Assembly (NCBI RefSeq): GCF_030272895.1
Contig: NZ_JALRNF010000033.1
Coordinates: forward strand, 12,714-76,713
DNA: 64,000 nucleotides
Origin: Pseudomonas sp. BGr12
GTDB taxonomy: Bacteria > Pseudomonadota > Gammaproteobacteria > Pseudomonadales > Pseudomonadaceae
Reading direction: 5' to 3'
Positions 36,349 to 46,712 of the stretch are shown piece by piece. The position numbers were made by a program, and so were the translations under genes. The notes under the pieces were generated by a model. It saw nothing but the letters and a program-made list of their open reading frames with translations, had not been told where the DNA came from and ran no database searches. Positions within the stretch are counted from its first letter, which is position 1; the number at the start of each line of letters is the position of its first letter.

Positions 36349-37119
36349 ATGAAAAAGCTGCTTGCTGTTGTCGCCGCCGCCGCGGCCTTCTCGGCCCAGG
36401 CCGAGACCCTGACCGTGGCCGCCACCCCGGTGCCACACGCCGAGATCCTCGAGTTCGTCAAACCGGTCCTGGCCAAAGAGGGCGTGGAGTTGAAGGTGAA
36501 AGTGTTCACCGACTACATCCAGCCGAACGTGCAGGTGGCCGAGAAGCGCCTGGACGCCAACTTCTTCCAGCACCAGCCGTACCTGGATGAATTCAACAAG
36601 GCCAAGGGCACCCACCTGGTCAGCGTTGCCGGCGTGCACCTGGAGCCCCTGGGCGCCTACTCGAGCAAGTTCAAGAAGCTCGATGAGCTGCCATCGACCG
36701 CCACCGTGGTCATCCCCAACGATGCCACCAACGGCGGCCGTGCCTTGCTGCTGCTGGACAAGGCCGGTGTGATCAAGCTCAAGGACAACACCAACATCCT
36801 GTCCGGGGTCAAAGACATCGCCGCGAACGGCAAGAACCTCAAGTTCCGTGAGTTGGAAGCAGCCACCATTCCACGTGTGCTGACCCAGGTCGACCTGGCG
36901 CTGATCAACACCAACTATGCGCTGGAAGCCAAGCTGGATCCGAGCAAGGATGCCCTGGTCATCGAAGGCAGCGACTCGCCTTACGTGAACATCCTGGTCA
37001 CCCGTGAAGACAACAAGGATGCGGAGGCTGTGAAGAAGCTGGTTGCAGCCCTGCACACCCCGGAAGTGAAGAAGTTCATCGAAGAGAAGTACAAGGGCGC
37101 GGTCAAGCCGGCGTTCTAA
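36349..37119 (+). CDS. metQ: Methionine-binding protein MetQ (NlpA family), soluble type
   Basis: 256 residues. A signal peptide ends AFSAQA (about 18) with no lipobox cysteine, so it appears to be a soluble periplasmic protein rather than the lipoprotein found in E. coli. NlpA-family signatures: ATPVPHAEILEFVKP, RLDANFFQHQPYLDEFN and ATIPRVLTQVDLALINT. It delivers methionine to MetNI. GGAG precedes the ATG at 36349. Confidence 0.93.
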   Translation: MKKLLAVVAAAAAFSAQAETLTVAATPVPHAEILEFVKPVLAKEGVELKVKVFTDYIQPNVQVAEKRLDANFFQHQPYLDEFNKAKGTHLVSVAGVHLEPLGAYSSKFKKLDELPSTATVVIPNDATNGGRALLLLDKAGVIKLKDNTNILSGVKDIAANGKNLKFRELEAATIPRVLTQVDLALINTNYALEAKLDPSKDALVIEGSDSPYVNILVTREDNKDAEAVKKLVAALHTPEVKKFIEEKYKGAVKPAF

Positions 37120-37128
37120 GTAGTTCCA

Positions 37129-37185
37129 ATCGCGGGGCAAGCCCGCTCCCACAGGTGATCTGTAGGAGCGGGCTTGCCCCGCGAT
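37129..37185. repeat. REP pair between metQ and sco
   Basis: Inverted REP units at 37129-37153 and 37161-37185, seven bases apart, between the convergent ends of metQ (+) and sco (-). Confidence 0.95.
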
Positions 37186-37189
37186 GCAT

Positions 37190-37822
37190 TCAATCCCGCT
37201 TAAGCAACACAGGCAGCTGGGCCACCAGCTTCTGATTGTTGAACGGCGCGCGAATAAACCCCCGCTGCTTGCCATCCGGGCCGATCACGGCCAGGTTGCC
37301 ACTGTGATCGACCGTGTAGTTCGGCTTGCTGGTGTCGGCCGGAATAAACGGGATGCTCACCGCGTTGGCCAGTTTCTGGATGGTCTCCAAAGAGCCTGTC
37401 AGGCCACGGAAATCCTTGTCGAAATAGCCCAGGTACTGCTGCAGCTGCGCCGGGGTATCGCGGTTCGGGTCGACACTCACCAGCACCACCTGCAGGCGAT
37501 CCACTGCTTCTTTAGGCAGCTCGCTCTTCACCTGACGCAATTGCGCCAGGGTGGTCGGGCAGATGTCCGGGCAGAAGGTGTAGCCGAAGAACAGCAACGA
37601 CCACTTGCCCTTGAGCTCATCCACGGCGACGGCCTGGCCCTTCTCGTCGGTCATCTCCAGGCTCGGCACGGTGCGGCTCTGCGGCAGCAGGATGATGCCG
37701 GCATCGATCAGCTCGGTCGGATTGCCTTCGCTACGACCATTGAGCACCTTGTTGACGGTAAGCCCCAGGATCACAGCGACCAGGGCAACGAGGATGAAGA
37801 CGGTTTTCTGGGTTCGAGTCAT
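37190..37822 (-). CDS. SCO1/SenC family copper chaperone for cytochrome oxidase
   Basis: 210 residues. One N-terminal membrane anchor (about 7-25), thioredoxin-like fold, copper motif CPDIC ([15 protein letters not shown]) and the downstream conserved histidine in VDHSG. It delivers copper to the CuA site of CoxB in the periplasm. The start overlaps the ctaB stop by 4 bp, and the gene is last in the oxidase cluster. Confidence 0.92.
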   Translation of the reverse strand: MTRTQKTVFILVALVAVILGLTVNKVLNGRSEGNPTELIDAGIILLPQSRTVPSLEMTDEKGQAVAVDELKGKWSLLFFGYTFCPDICPTTLAQLRQVKSELPKEAVDRLQVVLVSVDPNRDTPAQLQQYLGYFDKDFRGLTGSLETIQKLANAVSIPFIPADTSKPNYTVDHSGNLAVIGPDGKQRGFIRAPFNNQKLVAQLPVLLKRD

Positions 37823-38718
37823 AGGTTCAACAGTAGGTAGTGGTCTACAAGCAGCGCGATGAACAACAGCAACAGGTACCAGATCGAGTACTTGAAGGTC
37901 TTGATCGCCGCGTGCGGCCTGCTGCCACGGTACAACACCCAGGCCCATTGCAGGAAGCGCACGCCCAGCAGCAGCGCACAGGCCAGGTAGAGCGGCCCGC
38001 TCATGTGGATGGCAAAGGGCAGCAGGCTGACCGCCAGCAGTACCAGGGTATAAAGCAGGATGTGCACCTTGGTGTAATGCTCGCCGTGGGTCACCGGCAG
38101 CATCGGGATGTCCGCCTTGGCGTACTCCTCCTTGCGGTGGATGGCCAGGGCCCAGAAGTGCGGCGGGGTCCAGGCGAAGATGATCAGCACCAGCAGCAAG
38201 GGCTCGGCGCTGATGTGGCCGCTGACCGCCACCCAACCCAGCAGCGGCGGCGCCGCACCGGCCAGGCCGCCAATCACGATGTTCTGCGGCGTGGCGCGCT
38301 TGAGAAAGCCGGTGTAGATCACCGCATAGCCCAGCAACGAGGCCAGGGTCAGCCAGGCAGTGAGGGCGTTGGTGAACAGCAGCAACAGCGTCATTCCCGC
38401 CAGCGCCAGCAGCAAGGCGAACGTCAGGGCGGCAGCGGGCGCTACCCGGCCTTCAGCCAGCGGGCGCTTATGGGTGCGCGCCATCAAGGCATCGATCCGC
38501 CGGTCCACCACATGATTGACCACGGCGGCGCCCGCCGCACAACAGGCGATGCCCAGGTTGCCGAACAGCAGCACAGCCCAGGGCACGCCGGCGCGGGTGG
38601 CGAGGAACATACCCACCAGCGAGGTGATCAGCATCAGCACCACCACCTTAGGCTTGGTCAGCTCCAGGTAGTCGCGCCAGCCCGCCCGACGCCTGCTAGC
38701 GCTCAGAAGCGTCGCCAT
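37819..38718 (-). CDS. ctaB: Protoheme IX farnesyltransferase (heme o synthase)
   Basis: 299 residues, UbiA superfamily with nine membrane helices. The polyprenyl-diphosphate Mg site NHVVDRRID (NxxxDxxxD) is clear, as is the conserved [20 protein letters not shown]. It farnesylates heme b to heme o for the oxidase. It overlaps ctaA by 16 bp. Confidence 0.94.
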   Translation of the reverse strand: MATLLSASRRRAGWRDYLELTKPKVVVLMLITSLVGMFLATRAGVPWAVLLFGNLGIACCAAGAAVVNHVVDRRIDALMARTHKRPLAEGRVAPAAALTFALLLALAGMTLLLLFTNALTAWLTLASLLGYAVIYTGFLKRATPQNIVIGGLAGAAPPLLGWVAVSGHISAEPLLLVLIIFAWTPPHFWALAIHRKEEYAKADIPMLPVTHGEHYTKVHILLYTLVLLAVSLLPFAIHMSGPLYLACALLLGVRFLQWAWVLYRGSRPHAAIKTFKYSIWYLLLLFIALLVDHYLLLNL

Positions 38719-39785
38719 GAGTTATCTCCCAGATAGTGAACGACACCGCTACTGCCGAGCGGCGTCAGGCGCCAGCCCTGGCTGACCCGGCGCGCCTTCG
38801 CCCTGGCCACCAGGCGAATGCGGTAATTGACCAGCACCATGCTCAGCAGCAGCAGGGCGCCACCGGCGTTGTGTGCCACGGCCACCGCCAGCGGCAGGTG
38901 AAACACTACATTGCTGATCCCCAGGCCGACCTGCACCGCCAGTGCCAGCAGTACCAGGCGGGCCAGCTTGCCCAGGCCATGGCGGTACAGCTTCCAGCTC
39001 AGCAACAGCAGTACGCAGGTCACCAGCAGGGCGCCCATCCGATGGCTGATGTGGATGGCCGTGCGCGCATCACTGTCCAGCTGTCCGCCCAGGTAATTGG
39101 GACCGATATGCTGGGTCAGGTGAAAGCCGTTGGCGAAGTCCGCCTGCGGCCACCACTGGCCATGGCAGGTCGGCAGATCGACGCACGCCACGGCGGCATA
39201 GTTGGCGCTGACCCAGCCGCCCAGGGCGATCTGGCCGATCACCACCAACAGCCCCAGCGCCGCCACCCGCCGCACGCTCAGCGGCAGCTTGGGCAGGGGC
39301 GCAAAGGCCCGGGACAACCGCAGGCTCAGGAGGAACAACAGGCTCAAGGTGGCAAAGCCGCCCAACAAATGGGCCGTGACCACCTGTGGCCACAGCTTGA
39401 GGGTCACGGTCCACATGCCGAAGGCCGCCTGGGCGAACACCACGCCAAGCAGCAGCAAGGGCAGGCGATAAGGTTGGCCGTCACGCCCATGGCGACGCCA
39501 GGCCTGCAGGGCGAGCAGGGTGATCACCAGCGCCAGGGTGCCGGCGAAGTAGCGATGGACCATCTCGTTGCGGCCCTTGTGCGCCTCCACCGGAGTGTCG
39601 GGGAAGTGCATTTCGGCATGGGCCAGCTGCGCTTCGGTCTTGGGCACGCTGATGAAGCCGTAGCACCCAGGCCAGTCCGGGCAGCCCAGCCCGGCGTGGG
39701 TGAGACGGGTGTAGGCACCGAGCAGGACAACAACCAGTGCCAGCAGGGTGGCGAATACAGCGAGGCGGTATCCAGGTCTGGCCAT
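38703..39785 (-). CDS. ctaA: Heme a synthase (COX15/CtaA)
   Basis: 360 residues with eight membrane helices. Conserved periplasmic cysteine pair in [10 protein letters not shown] and later CVDLPTC, and heme-ligating histidines ([36 protein letters not shown]). It converts heme o to heme a. The presence of CtaA shows that the cluster makes an aa3-type oxidase. Confidence 0.94.
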   Translation of the reverse strand: MARPGYRLAVFATLLALVVVLLGAYTRLTHAGLGCPDWPGCYGFISVPKTEAQLAHAEMHFPDTPVEAHKGRNEMVHRYFAGTLALVITLLALQAWRRHGRDGQPYRLPLLLLGVVFAQAAFGMWTVTLKLWPQVVTAHLLGGFATLSLLFLLSLRLSRAFAPLPKLPLSVRRVAALGLLVVIGQIALGGWVSANYAAVACVDLPTCHGQWWPQADFANGFHLTQHIGPNYLGGQLDSDARTAIHISHRMGALLVTCVLLLLSWKLYRHGLGKLARLVLLALAVQVGLGISNVVFHLPLAVAVAHNAGGALLLLSMVLVNYRIRLVARAKARRVSQGWRLTPLGSSGVVHYLGDNSWRRF

Positions 39786-39794
39786 GGCGATGTC

Positions 39795-40388
39795 CTACCC
39801 GATATTGGACAGTTTCAGTAGGTGGCGCAGGTCGTTGAGCAGGTCCTTGCCCTTGACCCTGGCGTCATAGCGCAGCACCAGGTTGCCGTGTGGATCGACG
39901 ATCCACAGTTGCGCCTCCTGTTTGCCCTGGCTGGCTGCAGCGTACTTGCCCAGGTCCAGTGGGTAGCGCTGCAACTGCGGGTACTCGCGGTCGAGCCGGG
40001 CCTGGTAATCGCTGCCCACGGCTTGGGCGGTGGCCAGGGCATGGCTGGCGCGGCTGGCGTCACGGCCCAGGCCGATCTGGACCTGCCGGGCCAGGTACAC
40101 CAGTTGCTGGCAGTCCAGGGCACAGTCCCCCGGGGCGCTGACCAGCAACTGCCAGCGCTGCTCAGCGCTGTTCACCCCAAGATCGGCGCGGCTCTGGCCG
40201 TTGCCGATCATCTCGCCGTGATAACTGCGGCTATCCGGCACCCAGAACTGGAACTTGTACATGCCAGTCGCCAGGATCATCGGCCCGATCACCACCAGCA
40301 GGATCAGGATCAGTTGCAGGCGCCCCCGCGCCCGCCCGGAAGGCATCTTGCCTTCAGACATGTTGAGTGGATTGCTGACCGCTGCCAT
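39795..40388 (-). CDS. Conserved membrane-anchored protein of the oxidase cluster
   Basis: 197 residues: one membrane helix (about 25-45) and a periplasmic domain with a CALDCQQL cysteine pair and a thioredoxin-like tail (AQLWIVDPHGNLVLRYDARV). This resembles SCO/thioredoxin-like proteins in fold cues, though no CxxxC copper site is seen. It occupies the PA0111 position. It is probably an oxidase assembly factor (inference). AGGAGA precedes its ATG, which lies within the 3' end of the SURF1 gene (35-bp overlap). Confidence 0.72.
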   Translation of the reverse strand: MAAVSNPLNMSEGKMPSGRARGRLQLILILLVVIGPMILATGMYKFQFWVPDSRSYHGEMIGNGQSRADLGVNSAEQRWQLLVSAPGDCALDCQQLVYLARQVQIGLGRDASRASHALATAQAVGSDYQARLDREYPQLQRYPLDLGKYAAASQGKQEAQLWIVDPHGNLVLRYDARVKGKDLLNDLRHLLKLSNIG

Positions 40389-41094
40389 GCTGTTTCTCCT
40401 TGTTGTTATGCCAGCCGAAGTAGAGGTAAAGCAGCACCAGCGCCACGGCCAGGGCGAACCATTGCACGGCGTAGCCGAGGTGTTTTTCCGGGCCCAGGGC
40501 GACCACCGGCCAGTCCAGCCGGTAACTGGCAGGCCCCGCCTCCAGGCGTAGTTCATGGGCAAAGCCTTCGCGCGAAAGCTGCTGCCAGAGATGACCGGCA
40601 TCGACCGCCGTCAGCAGCCTGGGCCAGTCGCCGCCTTCGGGATCGGCATGCAGCTGAAAGGTGGCGCCGGGAGCGACATAGACCCAGGCCGCAAGGCCAA
40701 GCGCCTGCGGCGGGGTGCTGAACTGCACCGGCCGGCGTCGATCCGGCCAGGGCAGCCAGCCGCGATTGACCAGCAGCCAGAGCCCGCTGGCCTGGTCGAA
40801 AAAGGGTTGCAGCAGCTCGACGCCTACCTGGCCGTCACGCATGCGGTTGTCCAGCAGCAGGCTGTGCCCGGCATCGAACTGGCCGAACAGGTGCACCCGG
40901 CGGTAAGCCGGGTCCTGTAATTCAGGCAGCTGTACCGCGCCCAATGGTTCGCTGGCCTGGCGCTCGGCATAGCTGGCGAGCAAGGCTCGTTTCTGTTCGG
41001 CACGCCCCAACTGCCAGCAGCCCAGGCCGATCAGCCCGGGCAACAGCATCAACACCACCAGGGTCGGCACCCAACCGGGGCGAAATGGCTTCAC
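40354..41094 (-). CDS. SURF1 family cytochrome oxidase biogenesis protein
   Basis: 246 residues. Two membrane helices at the termini (about 9-27 and 210-230), with SURF1 motifs LGCWQLGRAEQKRAL, LLDNRMRDGQVGVELLQPF and LLVNRGWLPWPDRR. SURF1 helps insert heme a into subunit I. A GTG start at 41094 gives the usual length; the open frame continues upstream through sequence unlike the family. Confidence 0.9.
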   Translation of the reverse strand: MKPFRPGWVPTLVVLMLLPGLIGLGCWQLGRAEQKRALLASYAERQASEPLGAVQLPELQDPAYRRVHLFGQFDAGHSLLLDNRMRDGQVGVELLQPFFDQASGLWLLVNRGWLPWPDRRRPVQFSTPPQALGLAAWVYVAPGATFQLHADPEGGDWPRLLTAVDAGHLWQQLSREGFAHELRLEAGPASYRLDWPVVALGPEKHLGYAVQWFALAVALVLLYLYFGWHNNKEKQHGSGQQSTQHV

Positions 41095-41157
41095 CCGGTC
41101 ACCCCATGGTCTGTCGCTATACTTAAAGTCATCGATGCATCCCCACGGAGTTTCGCC

Positions 41158-41361
41158 ATGCTCAAAGCCGCGATTGTCCTGATGCTGCTGGCCACCATTG
41201 CCAGCCTGTTCAGTGGCCTGTTCTTTCTGGTCAAGGACGACGGACACTCCACCCGCCTGCTCAAGGCCCTGACCGTGCGGGTCAGCCTCGCCGCCCTGAC
41301 CCTGGCGCTGATCACCTGGGGCTTCTACAGCGGCCAGTTGGTATCCCACGCACCGTTCTGA
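41158..41361 (+). CDS. DUF2909 twin transmembrane protein
   Basis: 67 residues with two hydrophobic helices (about 3-24 and 42-60) around a charged loop KDDGHSTRLLKALTVR, the DUF2909 pattern. It is found inside aa3 oxidase clusters but is encoded on the opposite strand here. GGAG precedes the ATG. Presumed role in oxidase assembly, unproven. Confidence 0.88.
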   Translation: MLKAAIVLMLLATIASLFSGLFFLVKDDGHSTRLLKALTVRVSLAALTLALITWGFYSGQLVSHAPF

Positions 41362-41367
41362 CGACGG

Positions 41368-42255
41368 CTACAGCACGTAAACGAAGATAAATAGCCCCAC
41401 CCAGACCACATCCACAAAGTGCCAGTACCAGCTGGCCGCCTCGAAGCCAAAGTGTTTGTCGGGGTTGAAATGCCCGCGCAGAATGCGCATCAACATCACG
41501 AACAGAATCAAGGTACCCATGGTCACGTGGGCACCATGGAAGCCCGTGAGCATGAAGAAAGTCGCGCCGTAGATGCCTGAACCCAGGGTCAGGCCGAGCT
41601 TGGTGTATGCCTCGTGATACTCATAGGCTTGCAGCACCAAAAAGCTGATGCCCAGGGCAATGGTCAGCGCCAGCCAGAACTTCAGTGCGCCGCGGTGATC
41701 CTTGCGCAGGGCATGGTGGGCGATGGTCACGGTGACGCTGGAGCTGACCAGCAGGATGGTGTTGATCAGCGGCAGGTGCCAGGGATCGATGATTTCCCTG
41801 GGCGGCGGAAACAACTTCGGATCCGGGGTGTTGAGCAACGGCCAGGAAAACTCGAAGTTCGGCCAGAGCATGTGCGCCACGCCCTTGGCGCCTTCGCCCC
41901 CCAGCCACGGTCCGGCCAGGTTGCGGACATAGAACAGCGCGCCGAAGAAGGCGATGAAGAACATCACCTCGGAAAAGATGAACCAGGACATGCCCCAGCG
42001 GAACGAACGGTCCAGTTGCGAGCTGTAGAGCCCGGCGCGGCTTTCCTTGACTACCGCGCCGAACCAGCCGAACAGCATGTAGGCCAGGCACAAGGCACCG
42101 AAGAAGAAGATCCACGGTCCATGAGACTCGGGGCGACCGGCCTTGAGGTCGTTGAACCAGGTACCCAGGCCAAACACCGTGATGAACATGCCGACCGTGG
42201 CGATGATCGGCCACTTGCTTTGCGCCGGTACGTAGTAGTGCTCATGGGAAGCCAT
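41368..42255 (-). CDS. coxC: Cytochrome c oxidase subunit III
   Basis: 295 residues with seven membrane helices. Subunit III signatures: WGMSWFIFSEVMFFIAFF, HxxxxGFHGAHVTMG and the C-terminal AASWYWHFVDVVWVGLFIFV. It stabilises the proton-pumping core. It follows the Cox11 gene on the same strand with a 12-bp gap. Confidence 0.95.
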   Translation of the reverse strand: MASHEHYYVPAQSKWPIIATVGMFITVFGLGTWFNDLKAGRPESHGPWIFFFGALCLAYMLFGWFGAVVKESRAGLYSSQLDRSFRWGMSWFIFSEVMFFIAFFGALFYVRNLAGPWLGGEGAKGVAHMLWPNFEFSWPLLNTPDPKLFPPPREIIDPWHLPLINTILLVSSSVTVTIAHHALRKDHRGALKFWLALTIALGISFLVLQAYEYHEAYTKLGLTLGSGIYGATFFMLTGFHGAHVTMGTLILFVMLMRILRGHFNPDKHFGFEAASWYWHFVDVVWVGLFIFVYVL

Positions 42256-42267
42256 TGACGGTTCTCC

Positions 42268-42837
42268 TTATCGGGCGCCCTGTGGGTCCTGGCCTGCCAG
42301 TTGTGCAACCGGCGGGTGGCGGGCGGTGATATCGAACAACGTGTAAGCCAGCGTCAGGTGTTTCACGTCCCTGGGCAGGTCGCGGTCGACGATAAAGCGC
42401 ACCGGCATCTCGATGCGTTGCCCCGGCTGCAGCACCTGCTGGGTAAAGCAGAAGCATTCGGTCTTGTGGAAATACGCTGCCGCCTCGGCCGGGGTGACGC
42501 TGGGGATCGCCTGGGCCGTCATGGGTTTGTCCGTCGGGTTGCGGGCAATGAACACCATCTCGTTCACCGCCCCCGGGTTGACGTCGATCTGGTCGGCGGT
42601 GGAGTGGAACTCCCAGACCATGTCGCTGGCGTTGGTCGACATGAACTGCACCTTCACCCTGCGGTCCGGATCGGTTTGCTGGGTCGCCTGGTACTGCCCG
42701 CCGGTCTTGCCGTTGATGCCGAAGGCCTTGCACATCACGTCGTAGATCGGCACCAGGGCAAAGCCGAAGGCGAACATCACCACGGTCAGCAGCAGTAGCC
42801 GCACGACCAGGCGCTTGAGCGAAATCCCTTCACTCAT
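42268..42837 (-). CDS. ctaG: Cytochrome oxidase assembly protein CtaG/Cox11
   Basis: 189 residues. N-terminal membrane helix (about 10-28), then a periplasmic immunoglobulin-like domain with the copper motif KTECFCFTQQVL (CFCF). It delivers copper to the CuB site of subunit I. It lies between coxA and coxC, as usual in Pseudomonas. Confidence 0.94.
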   Translation of the reverse strand: MSEGISLKRLVVRLLLLTVVMFAFGFALVPIYDVMCKAFGINGKTGGQYQATQQTDPDRRVKVQFMSTNASDMVWEFHSTADQIDVNPGAVNEMVFIARNPTDKPMTAQAIPSVTPAEAAAYFHKTECFCFTQQVLQPGQRIEMPVRFIVDRDLPRDVKHLTLAYTLFDITARHPPVAQLAGQDPQGAR

Positions 42838-42862
42838 GACTGCATCCTCCGAAGGTCGCCGT

Positions 42863-44455
<1,593 letters not shown>

Positions 44456-44475
44456 GTCCTCTCTCCTGAATTCGC

Positions 44476-45603
44476 TCATTTGCTTTCCGCCTGTTTAAGC
44501 GCCAGCACATCCTTCGGCGTGACCATGTCGCCCTTGTTGTTGCCCCAGGCGTTGCGCTCGTAGGTGACCACGGCGGCGATATCCACTTCGGAGAGCTGCT
44601 TGCCGAAGGCGGCCATGGCCGTGCCCGGCTTGCCGTGGAAGACGATGCCCAGGTGATCTTCCTTGGGCCCGGTGGCGATCTTCGAGCCCTTGAGTGCCGG
44701 GAACATCGGCGGCAGGCCCTGGCCTTCGGCCTGGTGACAGGCCACGCAAGTGGTGTGATAGACCTTGTCGCCACGCTCGACCAGCTCTTGCAGGGTCCAG
44801 TCCTTGCTGGTCAGCTCCTTGAGCTTGGCGGCTTCGGCCTTGCGCTCGCCCAGCCAGGTGTCGTAGTCGGCCTTGGACTTGACCTCGACCACCACCGGCA
44901 TGAAGCCGTGGTCCTTGCCGCACAGCTCGGTGCACTGGCCGCGGTAGATGCCGGGTTTCTCGATGCGGGTCCAGGCTTCGTTGACGAAGCCGGGAATGGC
45001 GTCGCGCTTGACCGCGAAGGCCGGTACCCACCAGGAGTGGATCACGTCGGCGGCGGTGACCAGGAAACGCACCTTGGCCCCCACCGGCAGCACCAGCGGC
45101 TGGTCGACTTCGAGCAGGTAGTGCTCGTCCTTGGGTGCCTTGTTGTGGATCTGGTCGGCGGGCGTGGCCAGGTTGCTGAAGAACTCGACGTCCTGGCCCA
45201 GGTACTTGTAGTGCCACTTCCACTGGTAGCCGGTGACCTGGATGTCGACGTCCGATTCGCTGGCATCGTAGATGTCGATCAGGGTCTTGGTCGCCGGGAT
45301 CGCCATGGCCACCAGGATCAGGAACGGCACCACCGTCCACATGATCTCGACCCAGGTGTGCTCGTGGAAATGCGCAGGCTGCTGACCGGTGGAACGACGG
45401 TGAATGATCATCGACCAGAACATCGCGCCAAAGACCACCAGGCCGATGATCACGCAGATCCAGAAGATGGTCATGTGCAGGTCGAACACTGCGTTGCTGA
45501 CTTCAGTCGCCCCTGGCGCCATGTTCACGGTCCAGGCGGCATTGGCCTGACCGAATACCGACCACAACAGGAGGCCCATCCAGACGTGTGGATGTCGCAT
45601 CAT
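44476..45603 (-). CDS. coxB: Cytochrome c oxidase subunit II with fused cytochrome c domain
   Basis: 375 residues. Signal peptide (ending ANA, about 22), two membrane helices, CuA domain with GQCTELCGKDHGFM (Cys-x3-Cys-x3-His-x2-Met), and a C-terminal heme c domain with CVACH. The fusion makes this a caa3-like arrangement. It takes electrons from periplasmic cytochromes. First gene of the cluster; a promoter candidate lies 140 bp upstream. Confidence 0.95.
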   Translation of the reverse strand: MMRHPHVWMGLLLWSVFGQANAAWTVNMAPGATEVSNAVFDLHMTIFWICVIIGLVVFGAMFWSMIIHRRSTGQQPAHFHEHTWVEIMWTVVPFLILVAMAIPATKTLIDIYDASESDVDIQVTGYQWKWHYKYLGQDVEFFSNLATPADQIHNKAPKDEHYLLEVDQPLVLPVGAKVRFLVTAADVIHSWWVPAFAVKRDAIPGFVNEAWTRIEKPGIYRGQCTELCGKDHGFMPVVVEVKSKADYDTWLGERKAEAAKLKELTSKDWTLQELVERGDKVYHTTCVACHQAEGQGLPPMFPALKGSKIATGPKEDHLGIVFHGKPGTAMAAFGKQLSEVDIAAVVTYERNAWGNNKGDMVTPKDVLALKQAESK

Positions 45604-45971
45604 TGCGGGTTCCCCTTATCGTTCTTGTTATCCCGGAGGCGTGGACCTACGGCTAAGGGTACGGCGGCCAAGACTGCGAACTTCGACGACCGAGCCCCCT
45701 GCGAACTACAGTCGGGCCTCATCAGCGAATCACTTTCAACCGGAGTATAGACAGCGACCTCGACCACGCAACGCGATCGAAAAAATCAAACCGGCCAGGT
45801 TGAACGTTTGCGCGCCAGCCCGCGAAATACGCGGGATGAAGCACAATGATGGCACTTAGATATAATTGATGAATATAAGAAGACAGCGGTTATGCAAAAT
45901 GCGTCTTAACGCTGGACAGAACCGAGCTACCTTATGTCTTCCGTTTGTCACGCCTTTTCCCTGGAGTTGTC
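45604..45971. promoter_or_regulatory. Divergent promoter region between coxB and the PA0104-like gene
   Basis: No gene is seen. For coxB (minus strand) a candidate promoter is TTGCGT (45771-45766), 16 bases, TATACT (45749-45744), giving a leader of about 135 nt. For the + strand gene, TATAAT at 45861-45866 could be a -10 without a good -35. The AT-rich stretch 45855-45885 stands out. Confidence 0.45.
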
Positions 45972-46619
45972 ATGAACATCGCCGCTTTGCGCGAGCAGAT
46001 TACCCGTGCCCATCAACATGAGACCGAAACCGACCAACTGAAAGAGCAACTGATCAAACAACTGCCACACCTGCACCCTTCGATCCAGCTACCGGAAATC
46101 GACGCCCAGGGCGCATTGACCCGCTTCGTCAGCGCCTACATCGACCAGGTGCCGGAACTGCTCGAGGCGGCCAACGCCGTGGCCCGCGAGGCCGGCATCG
46201 AGTCGCAGATCAAACCGGTGCTGAAAATCGCCGAAGAGTACTTCCTGCAACCACCGAAAATCATGAACGGCCATGTCGGCCTCGGCTGCCTGCTGGATGA
46301 AGCCTACCTGGCGCATCGCCTGGTGGAAGAGGTCAACGACCTGTACATCAAGCACTTCCAGCAGCCCCTGATCCCGCTGGACACCACCGTGGCCAACCTG
46401 ATCGCCCACCAGCTGATCGGCGAAGACTTTGCCAACCAGCTGGATGAAGTGGTGCACCACTCGGTGGACGCAATGCTCGACGACGAGAGCTTCGCCCTGG
46501 AGTCGGTCGAAGCCTACCGCGAGAAACTCAGCAGCCCGGATACCGGCGCAGCATGGAAGCGCTGGCCTTGCCTGTCGCGGCAACTGGGCGTAGGCCTGGA
46601 GCTGGACCAGTCGGCGTAA
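45972..46619 (+). CDS. Conserved hypothetical protein (PA0104-like)
   Basis: 215 residues, soluble, acidic and mostly helical, with no signal peptide or obvious catalytic motif. I see no known domain. It is conserved by position beside the aa3 oxidase cluster (PA0104 in P. aeruginosa) and divergent from coxB. GGAG precedes the ATG at 45972; a frame from 45945 is rejected. Confidence 0.75.
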   Translation: MNIAALREQITRAHQHETETDQLKEQLIKQLPHLHPSIQLPEIDAQGALTRFVSAYIDQVPELLEAANAVAREAGIESQIKPVLKIAEEYFLQPPKIMNGHVGLGCLLDEAYLAHRLVEEVNDLYIKHFQQPLIPLDTTVANLIAHQLIGEDFANQLDEVVHHSVDAMLDDESFALESVEAYREKLSSPDTGAAWKRWPCLSRQLGVGLELDQSA

Positions 46620-46624
46620 TACCG

Positions 46625-46693
46625 GTCGGCGACGATGCCGGCTCCCACAGGACGTGGGAGCGGCGGTGCGACGACTCGACTCGCCCCGCGATA
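46625..46693. repeat. Degenerate REP-like palindrome
   Basis: Contains CCGGCTCCCACAG and GTGGGAGCGG in inverted orientation, then a diverged arm ending TCGCCCCGCGAT. It resembles Pseudomonas REP units but is rearranged. It lies between the convergent PA0104-like and SulP genes. Confidence 0.6.
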
Positions 46694-46712
46694 GCAGCAT
46701 CACCACTTCAGT

